Origin: Croceicoccus gelatinilyticus
GTDB lineage: Bacteria; Pseudomonadota; Alphaproteobacteria; Sphingomonadales; Sphingomonadaceae
Direction of reading: 5' to 3'
Assembly (NCBI RefSeq): GCF_018398395.1
Contig: NZ_JAHCBF010000014.1
Location: forward strand, 1 to 37,207
Length of the DNA: 37,207 bases
Part shown: piece after piece, positions 24,455 through 32,644 of the stretch
How positions within the stretch are numbered: position 1 is the stretch's first letter
Layout: each line of letters starts with the position of its first letter
Notes under the pieces: generated by a model
What the model saw: the letters and a program-made list of their open reading frames with translations, nothing else
Databases searched by the model: none
Told to the model about the DNA's origin: nothing
Translations under genes and position numbers: made by a program

Positions 24455-27400
24455 CTATTTCAATATTTGCAGTGACGAGAAGCGCTCCTGAAGCGCGCTG
24501 AACACGGCAACAACCTCTCCTGCATCTAACCCAGCTTTGAGATTTTCATGATGTATTCGACACAACTCGCCGACTGAAGGTTCACCAAAATAAGCAGCGA
24601 CCCCAGCTATTTGATGCAGTTGATCACTAACCTCCTTTTTCCGCTCTCCAGTTATCGATTCCGCTTGCAGCGCATCTTGGATGACTTTGAGTGTGCCAGC
24701 GATCCTCTCTGCGAACATCGACTGCAGGCGCGGGTCAATGGGCTCTGCAAGCTCACGCCCCATCGCGTTATTATCCTCATCGTTCGATTTCGGAGTCCAT
24801 TTCGTGATAATAGAACGAAGTGCCTCAAGGCGTATGGGCTTCGCGAGATGTGCTTGCATACCTGCATCGGTGCAACGTTGAATATCATCTGCATACGCGT
24901 TAGCGGTTATAGCAATGATCGGTAATGTTTCTGCGCCGATCCCAAATTTCCTAATCTCCGCACAGGCCTCTAGCCCATCCATTTCGGGCATTTGCATGTC
25001 CATGAGGACCATATCGTACGGTTTGTCTTTGCGCGCCGCGTCGATGGTGGCATCGACCGCCTCCTTACCATCCTTAGCAACAGTGCAATGATGGCCTGAC
25101 TTTTCGACCATCGACTTAATTAGAACTTGGTTGATCGGATTGTCTTCAGCCACCAAAATATTCAGTCGCTGTTGCTGGGGAGAATCACATAATCCTTCGC
25201 CGACCAATGGCGCAGATTCGCTTCCTTGGGCGTTGCATTCGACAAATGGGAGATCGAGAGTAAAGCGAGCCCCGAGCCCAAGAATACTGTCAGCGCACAG
25301 TGAACCTCCCATAAGCTCTGCCAGTTGCGCACTAATGGGTAACCCTAATCCAGTTCCTCCGTAGCGCCGAGAAGTCGTTTCGTCCGCTTGGCTGAATTTA
25401 TCGAAGATCCGTTCCAGCCGATCCTTGGGAATGCCTACGCCAGTATCCTGAACAACAATACGCAAATCATTAGAACCATCAAACTCACCACGCCGTAGTG
25501 ACGCTGAAATTCGCACTTCACCCTTTTCAGTAAATTTAAGTGCGTTGCCTACTAGATTGAGGACAATCTGCCGCAATCGCATCTTGTCGATAAGGACGGC
25601 TGAAGGGATGGATGGGTCGACTTCAAGAACTAGAGAAAGATCCTTTCTCTCCGCGACCGGCTCCATGAGGTTTTGGCAACTTCGAAGGGTATGTCGAAGG
25701 TCTGTAGGCTCGTTGACGATCGCCATCTGCTTCGCCTCGATTTTGGCAAAATCTAACAGATCGTTCAGAAGCCGAAGCATCGCTTGGCTAGATTCTGCGA
25801 TCATCCGCAGACGCCTCTTTTGTTCAGGATCCTTTTCTTCCGCAAGCGCCAACTCCGCAAATCCGATAACACCGTTCATCGGCGTGCGGATCTCATGGCT
25901 CATGTTTGCAAGAAAACTTGACTTAGCTTTGTCAGCTGCGCGTGCATCTTCGATCGAAGCGGTCAGCTGCGACCGCATTAACGTCTCATCGGTTCGATCA
26001 ATTATCACTCCAATAAGAGTCGGATCTCCCCGAAGTCCCATCCTTTCGACGCGCCCGCGCACCTCGACGTGCCGCACCTCGCCATTCAAAGGCAACAGCC
26101 GAGCTTTGAACTGGTACGACGTGTGAGAGGCTTTCGCCTCATTGATTGCGTCCTCTACGAGACTTCTGTCCTCCGGATGATAAAAATCGATCGCATTTGC
26201 TAGATGCGGTGTCTTTCCAGGCTCTAGCCCATGAAGCCGGTGTACCTCATCAGACCATCGCAAGGCGTTAGTTTCGAGATTGAGCTGCCAATGACCAATG
26301 TGTGCCGTAGCCTCTGCCAACTCAAGCATCCGGTTACGCTCCGCAAGTTCTGCAGTCGCCTCACTGACCTCACGAACAACGTGACTTTCTCGCCTAAGAA
26401 AAGTAACTAATAGTGCACCGAGAAGAAACGTTATTGCCAAGCCACTAACAAGGACAACAGTAGGGGCACTCGAACTCGATCGCCTCTCAAATGCGGGCAG
26501 GCTCTTCCAGCGCAACAAGAATGGTTGCCCTGCCAGTGTAATCTCTCTCTGAATTGAGAATTGTGAGGCCTCATCAACGCCATCAGATGCGTATAGGAGC
26601 TCATGCCGACCGCCAGCACCATGGTGGAGTACTTCAAAGGCGAAATCCGATCCTTGTTGCGGCGTCAATGAACTAAAGAGCTCTTCAGCCACGAGAGGGG
26701 CATATATCCATTGGCCTGTGGGGCGCTCGCCCGCACTAAAAACAGGACGAATTAGCAAAAAGCCAGCCCCTTGGCGCGTATCTTGCACTAGCACGATCGG
26801 ACGCGTCAGAACGGCCGTTCTTTGTGTTGTAGATAGCGCTATGGCTTCACGCCGCCCCTCTTCAAATGCGAGGTCTAGGCCGAGAGCAGCCAAGTTTTCG
26901 GACAGCGGTTCGATTCTTGTTATTACAAAGTGCTTTTCCCTCTGTACGCGAGGATGAACCTCAAACCTCGCGCCATATTCATTGGCAAACCGATCGCGGA
27001 ATGTTGAAAAATTTTCTTCGGCGACCTCCTCGAATATGCCGAAGCCACGCATGCCAGGATATGACTGCTTGATATTCATCCGTTCTACGTATTCGCGCCA
27101 TTCGGAAGGCCGTGCGCCTCCAGTCAGAGCGACAAAACTCGAGCCACTTTCGAGCGCTCGCTCATAAATCTGCAGGCGGTACCGCAATGCCTCGTCGGTG
27201 TTCGCCGCCATTTCCGAGAAGTCTTCATCCGCTTGACGGTACTCTCGCTCAGAAAGAAACTGCCAAGCGTAGAAGGTGAGGAGCAATGTTACAGCAAGGC
27301 TGGTCGCAACCCACGGACTAGCGCCTTGGAGTTTGCGTCCCGACCAGAACAGAGAGATTGGCGACCAACGTGAAAGTACAAAAACAGAAAAGATCAACGC

Positions 27401-27946
27401 AACGCCGAGTACGTCCCCCGAGAACCAAGTGAGCCAGTTGTCTAGGAGCAAGTCCAGACCGATTGCAGCGGTCAGGAGAAGAGCCGCTACGCCGATGGTA
27501 GGAGCAATAAGGCACGGCAGAACAATGACCTTAAAGGTGACAGAAAGAGTTTGCCTATAATCTGAAAGGTCAATGCTATCGGCAGAACGCCTGACCAGCC
27601 ATGATCCAACATATGCCTGCAGGGTGCCACCGACGCCTATAATAGCTGCGGTAGCGAACAGCACGAGGCTTTGCTCAAAGGGAAATGAGCTGTCGTAAGA
27701 CCTGACTGTATTGAAGAGAAATGAACCAAGCCAAATTCCCGGCCACAAATTGTTACCCCGGAGTAGCAAGGCACAAAAAGCGACGCCAGATGCAGGCCAG
27801 ACGATAGTCGCATAGCCGGGGGGCACCGCCATGGAGATACCAACATATCCGGCAACGAAATACGCGGCTGCTAACAGAACAATATCACGCATGACGATCG
27901 CGCGGAGCCCCCGCCAAACGTTAGCTTTCGATTCAATTTGCCCCAT
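24455..27946 (-). CDS. hybrid sensor histidine kinase (MASE1-CHASE-PAS-HK-REC-HPt)
   Basis: A protein of about 1163 residues carrying a full phosphorelay. An N-terminal multi-helix MASE1 membrane domain (to about residue 235) is followed by a periplasmic CHASE sensor (about 250-480), a further membrane helix, and a PAS/PAC domain (about 540-660). The HisKA dimer helix has SHEIRTPMNG with the phospho-His near residue 685; HATPase boxes VGNALKF, DTGVGIP and GGTGLGL follow. A receiver domain has its Asp in VLMDMQMPEMDG near residue 985, and a C-terminal HPt domain has His in QLHQIAG near 1110. The TTG at 27967 is possible, but ATG at 27946 has GAGAG close by. Output is probably passed through its HPt to a separate regulator, most likely the NarL-type gene downstream of the IS remnant's far side. 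Confidence 0.93.
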   Translation of the reverse strand: MGQIESKANVWRGLRAIVMRDIVLLAAAYFVAGYVGISMAVPPGYATIVWPASGVAFCALLLRGNNLWPGIWLGSFLFNTVRSYDSSFPFEQSLVLFATAAIIGVGGTLQAYVGSWLVRRSADSIDLSDYRQTLSVTFKVIVLPCLIAPTIGVAALLLTAAIGLDLLLDNWLTWFSGDVLGVALIFSVFVLSRWSPISLFWSGRKLQGASPWVATSLAVTLLLTFYAWQFLSEREYRQADEDFSEMAANTDEALRYRLQIYERALESGSSFVALTGGARPSEWREYVERMNIKQSYPGMRGFGIFEEVAEENFSTFRDRFANEYGARFEVHPRVQREKHFVITRIEPLSENLAALGLDLAFEEGRREAIALSTTQRTAVLTRPIVLVQDTRQGAGFLLIRPVFSAGERPTGQWIYAPLVAEELFSSLTPQQGSDFAFEVLHHGAGGRHELLYASDGVDEASQFSIQREITLAGQPFLLRWKSLPAFERRSSSSAPTVVLVSGLAITFLLGALLVTFLRRESHVVREVSEATAELAERNRMLELAEATAHIGHWQLNLETNALRWSDEVHRLHGLEPGKTPHLANAIDFYHPEDRSLVEDAINEAKASHTSYQFKARLLPLNGEVRHVEVRGRVERMGLRGDPTLIGVIIDRTDETLMRSQLTASIEDARAADKAKSSFLANMSHEIRTPMNGVIGFAELALAEEKDPEQKRRLRMIAESSQAMLRLLNDLLDFAKIEAKQMAIVNEPTDLRHTLRSCQNLMEPVAERKDLSLVLEVDPSIPSAVLIDKMRLRQIVLNLVGNALKFTEKGEVRISASLRRGEFDGSNDLRIVVQDTGVGIPKDRLERIFDKFSQADETTSRRYGGTGLGLPISAQLAELMGGSLCADSILGLGARFTLDLPFVECNAQGSESAPLVGEGLCDSPQQQRLNILVAEDNPINQVLIKSMVEKSGHHCTVAKDGKEAVDATIDAARKDKPYDMVLMDMQMPEMDGLEACAEIRKFGIGAETLPIIAITANAYADDIQRCTDAGMQAHLAKPIRLEALRSIITKWTPKSNDEDNNAMGRELAEPIDPRLQSMFAERIAGTLKVIQDALQAESITGERKKEVSDQLHQIAGVAAYFGEPSVGELCRIHHENLKAGLDAGEVVAVFSALQERFSSLQILK

Positions 27947-28007
27947 AACTCTCGAGATCGCGCGCAAAAAACGAACGACAGCTAATAATGCGAGAGGGTT
28001 AATAAGT

Positions 28008-29107
28008 CTAAACGAACATTGTGGTCAAAAAGACCACCGCCGCTTCGGCGATCTTTGCAAGGCAACTGCCACGCTTCGCCAACCTAGGGCCAATTGCCGG
28101 AACTGGACCAGCGATGGAAAAACTCTGAATTGCTACCCAAGCGCATTTATTTACGTCAAGCCCCCACCCTGACGTGCCCCCCCCCAGCTTGCCCCAAGCG
28201 AGCCGTGCAGTTGTTTTGCGCATGAGCGCGGTTGAGGCAATGGCCTGCGTAGCGGAGCCCGTAGCGCGTAGCGAAGCAGGCCATTGCTTTTCCAGTTTGG
28301 CGGCGAATGCCGCCGGGGTTTCGTAGTCGAGAGAGGAATGCGGCCTCTCCCGGTTGTAGTCATCCACCCACGCGGCGATTTCGACCCGTGCATGTGCCAT
28401 GCTGAGGAACAGGGTCTCATTGGGAAGCTCGTCGCGCATTCGTCCGTTGAAGCTCTCGACATAGCCATTCTGCATCGGCCTTCCCGGTGCGATATAATGC
28501 CACTCCACGCCGATCTCGCCGCACCGTGCCAGCACGGCTTTGCTGGTGAGTTTGGTGCCATTGTTGCTGGCGGTCATGCCGGGCTTGCCACGCCGTTCGA
28601 TCAGCTCGATCAGCTCGCGCACCACCCGGCGACCCGAGATCGTTTTGTCCGGCACCGCTGCCAGGCACTCCCTGGTCACGTCATCGACCATGTTGAGCAC
28701 GCGGAACCGTCTTCGCGAAGCCATTTGGTCGTGAACGAAGTCTAAGGCTCCAGCGCTGGTTCGGCAGCGCCGGAACCGGAGCAGGTGCTCTCGTGCCGAC
28801 AGCACGCCTGCGGCTGCCTCTTCGCCTGACCGCCAGCCCTTCCTCACGGTAGAGCCTCCGGGTCTTCTTGCGGTTAATCATGATCCCCTCCCGGCGCAGC
28901 AGGATATGCAGACGCCGATAGCCGAACCGGCGACGCTGGTTGGCCAGTTCGCTCAGCTTCTCGCGCAGACCAGCATCATCGTCCAGAGCGGAACGGTAAC
29001 GTACGCTCTTGCGACCGGCTTCGATGACACGGCGCGCCCGCCGTTCCCTCATCCCGTGACATACCTGGAGATGAGCGACAACTTTCCGCTTGCTGGCGGG
29101 CGTCAGA
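28008..29107 (-). pseudogene. IS3-family transposase orfB, frameshifted and catalytically altered
   Basis: Two frames together give an orfB: the first (about 29107 to 28745) has the HTH_21 region with RRFGYRRLHILLRREG and NQRWSL; the second (28760 to 28190) continues [25 protein letters not shown] to [12 protein letters not shown] and [11 protein letters not shown]. The break is a one-base insertion near 28745, where TGGAGC-CTTAGAC stands for the expected CTGGAC. The second catalytic Asp is also lost: the usual SDNGTE reads SNNGTK (D to N, E to K). The stop codon is displaced, and the frame runs past the element end to 28008. The protein cannot be active. Confidence 0.85.
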
Positions 29108-29322
29108 ACTTTTTTGCCAGAAGATCCTTCAACGCAGAATGGTCCAGCATCGCATCGGCCAGAAGCCGTTTGAGCTTCGCGTCCTCGGCCTCGAGTGTCC
29201 GCAGGCGCCTCGCCTCGGATACTTCCAGCCCGCCATACTTGGCCTTCCAGTTGTAGATCGTTACCTCGGATACACGATGCTGCCGAGCCAGGTCGGCGGT
29301 CTTCACGCCGGCCTCCGCTCAA
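28170..29322 (-). mobile_element. truncated, inactive IS3-family element (IS407-like)
   Basis: The remnant holds the end of orfA and most of orfB of an IS3-family transposase. One end looks intact near 28170 (TGACGTGCCCCC, similar to the terminal repeats of IS407-group elements). The other end is lost: orfA sequence stops being recognisable at about 29320, so its first 20 or so codons and the terminal repeat are gone. A frameshift and active-site change in orfB make it non-functional. A stem of CAATGGCCTGC and GCAGGCCATTG (28248-28286 region) lies in the 3' part of orfB. Confidence 0.85.
29103..29322 (-). pseudogene. IS3-family orfA, 5'-truncated
   Basis: About 70 residues match orfA: KTADLARQHRVSEVTIYNWKAKYGGLEVSEARRLRTLEAEDAKLKRLL, an HTH followed by a leucine zipper, ending in LAKKF. 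The normal protein starts about 20 residues earlier with a helix that is absent. The frame opens at GTG 29306 only because of the truncation; sequence beyond 29322 is AT-rich and unrelated. Confidence 0.8.
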
Positions 29323-29342
29323 GCCTCATTGAAAAAATTGTT

Positions 29343-29450
29343 TTATCGAAAAAATATGAGAATTGCATTTACCCAAGCAACGATTACTATCGTAGCAATT
29401 GTAAATGCCTCCCAGTTATTTCTAAGCAACTGCCACCAATCTGAAAACAT
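29343..29450 (-). CDS. candidate 35-residue single-pass membrane peptide
   Basis: From an ATG at 29450 an open frame of 36 codons gives an amphipathic, Trp-rich start (MFSDWWQLLRNNWEA), a membrane helix (FTIATIVIVAWVNAILIFF) and a terminal Arg. The composition, with one clean hydrophobic helix and a polar, aromatic N-terminal segment, is unlike a chance frame. It lies 72 nt downstream of the LuxR-like gene on the same strand and a few bases from the IS remnant. No strong Shine-Dalgarno sequence is seen. Not recognised; could be a small regulatory membrane protein of the signalling cluster. Confidence 0.4.
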   Translation of the reverse strand: MFSDWWQLLRNNWEAFTIATIVIVAWVNAILIFFR

Positions 29451-29522
29451 TTTTTGGACCCGCTAAATTTTTTCAATGTCCCTAGTTGCCCAAAGCGACA
29501 TCTGCTTACTCTAAGATGCAAT

Positions 29523-30191
29523 TCAAGCGACGTTATATTCGTAGTCACCGGATCCGTCAGCCGCAGACCGTGAGATTATGGGGGATGTCAAAGTCCATCC
29601 AGCCTCTGCCGCCATTCGCACCGCCACAATCGAATTTACACCAAGCTTCTTCAACATTTTGGTACGATGTGCATCAACAGTTTTGGGGCTTAATCGCAAT
29701 TTCTCCGCGACCTCTAATGCTGTTCGCCCTTCGCACAAGCCCATGAGGACCTCAATCTCACGCGGCGTCAAGACTTTCAGAGCTTTCTGTGACCGACTGC
29801 GCTTTTGAAAATAGGAAAGGTCCGAAGAAGGCTTCGCATACTTGTTTATGAAATCGTGGGGGGATCCAATATCGGAAAATGGATATGCCAAATAGGCAAT
29901 CGCACCGTCCCGAGAACAGCGCACGACCCTCTCGGCACATATCACCTCCGAGTAGAGAACAACTGGAGCAAATTCCCCGTAAACAAGGAAAATCTGGATT
30001 AATTTCTCAAAATTTCCCTGTTCATCACTAACAAGATATAACTTTGCTTTTAATGGATTAGAACCGATTTCGTCAGCGCAATCAAGCGGATCGACCCTAA
30101 ATTGATTACTAAACATCTTTCTAATTTCAGATCGACGCCTATCATCACTGTCTATAAGTATGACTGGAGCGTCAAAATCGGTTGCAACCAT
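29523..30191 (-). CDS. LuxR-type regulator with degenerate receiver domain
   Basis: A 222-residue protein. The C-terminal part is a clear LuxR/NarL HTH: LTPREIEVLMGLCEGRTALEVAEKLRLSPKTVDAHRTKMLKKLGV. The N-terminal 115 residues fold like a receiver (VILIDSDDRR start) but the phospho-Asp site reads LYLVSDEQ, the conserved Thr/Ser site VVLYSEV, and the final Lys-Pro reads LAYPF, with Lys lost. Phosphorylation is therefore doubtful; such pseudo-receivers act by ligand or partner binding. It starts 18 nt after the NarL-type regulator and is probably in one operon with it. The start ATG (30191) has AAGG upstream. Confidence 0.85.
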   Translation of the reverse strand: MVATDFDAPVILIDSDDRRRSEIRKMFSNQFRVDPLDCADEIGSNPLKAKLYLVSDEQGNFEKLIQIFLVYGEFAPVVLYSEVICAERVVRCSRDGAIAYLAYPFSDIGSPHDFINKYAKPSSDLSYFQKRSRSQKALKVLTPREIEVLMGLCEGRTALEVAEKLRLSPKTVDAHRTKMLKKLGVNSIVAVRMAAEAGWTLTSPIISRSAADGSGDYEYNVA

Positions 30192-30209
30192 TAATTTCAG
30201 ACCTTCGAA

Positions 30210-30863
30210 CTATAATTCTTCAAATTGAGAATAAATACTGATAGCCTGAGTACGGCGCTTCACTCCCAAATTCTTAAAAATTGAATGCATGTGACTTTTG
30301 ACCGTAGCCAACTTGATCGACAGATCTCGGCCAATTTCTTCATTGGAAAGGCCTTTGCTAGCGAGATGTAAAACAGCCAGCTGGGCTTTTGTAAGGTTGC
30401 CTATCGGACATTCTGGAGCTGGGTCCGCAATCTGCCCTTCGGAAAATTCCTTCCCGCCTTCGACATCTAGCCCAGTATAAGTGGATAAGGGGAACCACTC
30501 CCCACCTTTTAGAACGACATCGATAGCTTCTGCCATTTCCGGAAATGAGGAGCGCTTCTCGATAAAGCCCTTAGCACCCACCTTCTTCGCCCAGAGTGGC
30601 AGCTCAGATTGCTCATCGCCAGTCACGGAGATTATGGGAGTGTCTGTCAGGGCAACCAGCTTTGTTAAAGTGTCCAAGCCAACGCTGTCACGTAGACCAA
30701 GATCCAGCAGGATCAAATCCGGCTGACCGCGTGAAAGTTCTACGACGACACCCGCCAGGGTATCAGTGACACGCACCTCTGCGTTCCCGGCAACGCGCGA
30801 AACCGCCATTTGAAGGGCCGCGACACACATTGGATGATCATCTGCTATCAGAACTTTAACCAT
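30210..30863 (-). CDS. NarL/FixJ-type response regulator
   Basis: A 217-residue response regulator. The receiver is intact: IADDHPM for the acidic pocket, DLILLDLGLRDSVG with the phospho-Asp near residue 54, SVTGD, and a Lys at the end of GFIEKRS. The C-terminal HTH reads LTKAQLAVLHLASKGLSNEEIGRDLSIKLATVKSHMHSIFKNLGV. The length is normal. ATG 30863 follows GGAGTAAGGG. It is divergent from the free HPt gene (56 nt between), an arrangement that fits a phosphorelay with the hybrid kinase as source. DNA targets are unknown. Confidence 0.92.
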   Translation of the reverse strand: MVKVLIADDHPMCVAALQMAVSRVAGNAEVRVTDTLAGVVVELSRGQPDLILLDLGLRDSVGLDTLTKLVALTDTPIISVTGDEQSELPLWAKKVGAKGFIEKRSSFPEMAEAIDVVLKGGEWFPLSTYTGLDVEGGKEFSEGQIADPAPECPIGNLTKAQLAVLHLASKGLSNEEIGRDLSIKLATVKSHMHSIFKNLGVKRRTQAISIYSQFEEL

Positions 30864-30919
30864 TTAGGGCCCTTACTCCACTTCCCAATCGTCCTTCAAG
30901 ATTTGAGAAAGGCCATCCC

Positions 30920-31297
30920 TTGCAAGGCTCGAACACAGACCATTGCCGTGCGCTCATTGACGCCAATGTGATCAAGCAACATTGCGAGTTTCTCGACGAG
31001 AATGAAATGCTTCGCCTCGTCGAAGCTTTTAGAAATGATTTCGAAATCCTAGTCGCCTCACCGTTCTTCGGAAACGACATGAAACACTCTATAACGGCAG
31101 ATGAAGAGCATTCTATCCGTGGCTCCGCTGGTATGATCGGAGCGCGATATATTGCGGAAAACATAAAATTTCTTACGACACCAATCTCGCACGCGGCCAG
31201 TAGCAAGTTAGAAGTTATCCGATTATCAAAAGAATGCATTGAACAGCTAAATAAAGCCGTTCAATGCATATATCGAGAATCTACGGGTGATATTTGA
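30920..31297 (+). CDS. stand-alone histidine phosphotransfer (HPt) protein
   Basis: A 125-residue helical protein with an HPt signature: EEHSIRGSAGMIGARYIAE, where the His followed by Gly-Ser-Ala is typical of phosphotransfer domains. Leading and trailing helices (ALIDANVIKQHCEFLDENEMLRLVEAFRNDF and SKECIEQLNKAVQ) complete a four-helix bundle. The start is a TTG at 30920 with GAGAAAGG about 7 nt upstream. It is divergent from the NarL-type regulator and converges with the tandem PilZ gene. It may shuttle phosphate between the hybrid kinase receiver and a regulator; the kinase also has its own HPt, so redundancy or branching is possible. Confidence 0.7.
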   Translation: MQGSNTDHCRALIDANVIKQHCEFLDENEMLRLVEAFRNDFEILVASPFFGNDMKHSITADEEHSIRGSAGMIGARYIAENIKFLTTPISHAASSKLEVIRLSKECIEQLNKAVQCIYRESTGDI

Positions 31298-31306
31298 CTG
31301 GCCGCC

Positions 31307-31939
31307 CTAGGCTGCCAGCGCCGTGCTTGCGGACTTAGCCTGCCTGACCGCATTAAGAATTTCAGAAAGCTGCTTGATGTTTAGGCTTTTGGAAAACTTA
31401 ACACCAAATGATTTCGGTCCTACCCAGCGCACCGTGCAAGCAACTTCACCCACCGATGCAACCTTGATAGTGCAAAGCGAACCCACCTTAAGGTCAGCTG
31501 GTATGAGGCCGTCAATCTGCGCGCCCGAAAGCGAGATATTCGATACGACCGACGACTTGGCCTGCCCCTCAATCCATGCGGTGGATGCAAGTTCAACAGG
31601 GATTCGAATGCTTCTGTAGCTGTTCCCGCGCTCAAAATAGCGCTCAGTATACACAGAAGCCCTCGCAACGTTTCGAATGCCGTAAAGCCCTCCCTTACGC
31701 CAAAGAATATGACCTTCGATCGCGCCCCTGACACCATCGTCGTAGATGATTGAGGCTCCATCCTCGAAATCACCAAAAATCTCGATCTGCGCGCCATATT
31801 CAGAAACGTTTCGAACTAGACCAGGATATAGGCACTCGCCGATCTCTAAAGCGCAGGGTCGGTAGACTGTAAGCGTCCGACTATCATCGTCGCGACGGCG
31901 TTCAACTCCGGGAAAAGACGCATGGTTTTGAAAAGTCAT
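31307..31939 (-). CDS. tandem PilZ-domain protein
   Basis: A 210-residue protein with two PilZ-like domains. The first has ERRRDDDSR, then NVSEYGAQIEIFG and LWRKGGLYGIR; the second has YRSIRIPVELASTAW, then VVSNISLSGAQIDGLIP and VRWVGPKSFGVKF. The RxxxR and (D/N)xSxxG motifs that bind c-di-GMP are recognisable, with Asn in place of Asp in both. The ATG at 31939 follows GGAGG. It shares a region with a GGDEF-EAL gene 700 nt away and is convergent with the HPt gene. Binding of c-di-GMP is likely for at least one domain. Confidence 0.85.
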   Translation of the reverse strand: MTFQNHASFPGVERRRDDDSRTLTVYRPCALEIGECLYPGLVRNVSEYGAQIEIFGDFEDGASIIYDDGVRGAIEGHILWRKGGLYGIRNVARASVYTERYFERGNSYRSIRIPVELASTAWIEGQAKSSVVSNISLSGAQIDGLIPADLKVGSLCTIKVASVGEVACTVRWVGPKSFGVKFSKSLNIKQLSEILNAVRQAKSASTALAA

Positions 31940-32644
31940 TGCTCGGCCTCCAATAAGTGTTGGCCTGAAACTGATACGGACCGCCCTACCAAATCGTTAA
32001 TATGCAAACTTAAGTTGTAGGCCTTTAGTTTGAGATATTGATTTGTCGCGGATTACCGAAACCTCTAAGGTAAACAATCCATTGACAGCTTCCGTCGCCG
32101 TGCCGCGATACACCCGGATCGTGATCGTTTTTCGTCATAAATCCCGTCGAAGCGGGCGACCGGATGGTACTATAGCCCGATTCGGTTTTGTTGATGTTGA
32201 GCATCGTGGTGAGCGGCGCATCAGCCGCTCTCAGAATTGCTTATCAATGGAGTTACCTTAACGCAGCGTAGTGTCAGCAGCACTCGGCAGTAGAGATATG
32301 ACGCTTCGGTGGGTCCTTGAACAATACCGCGATCTGGGTTGACCAACGGCCAAAGCCAAAGACACTCATAGATAAAGGAGCCCCCGCCGGTCTGGCCATT
32401 TTCCAGACGGGAGCGTCCTCACCCCGCTGAAGATTTCGAATGCCTGATCGCGACTTCGGCGAGGTCCGAACAGCACTTTGAAATCCGCGCCCTCAATGCC
32501 AGACCCATTGCCCGCGCCTTAAATTGCCGACGATTGAGCCAGCGGCATCCCTAAAAAATCAAACTTTCCGCCCAAGATCAAACTTTAAGCTCAAATTTAC
32601 CATTCCAGAGTCAGAGAAGGATCGAGAACTGCACTAGGGGCGAT
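31940..32644. other. 700-nt interval without a supported gene
   Basis: No gene is convincing here. A plus-strand frame at 32043-32261 has no recognisable domain. A minus-strand stretch around 32380-32510 reads like a protein fragment (GKWPDRRGLLYL at its end) but lacks a start. A hairpin with GTCTGG and CCAGAC arms lies at 32387-32410, and two direct repeats precede the GGDEF-EAL gene. The stretch may hold the promoters of both flanking genes and remnants of an older gene. Confidence 0.5.
32558..32586. promoter_or_regulatory. direct repeats upstream of the GGDEF-EAL gene
   Basis: ATCAAACTTT occurs at 32558-32567 and again at 32577-32586, 19 bp apart (about two helical turns), ending 58 nt before the GGDEF-EAL start. 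This is a plausible regulator binding site on one face of the DNA. Confidence 0.45.

Noticed and set aside
28740-28760. Programmed frameshift in the IS3 transposase
   Set aside because: IS3 elements shift between orfA and orfB at a slippery A-run. This break is inside the catalytic domain, so it is a mutation.
32043-32261. 72-codon plus-strand gene
   Set aside because: TTG start, no domain, strongly basic composition typical of chance frames.
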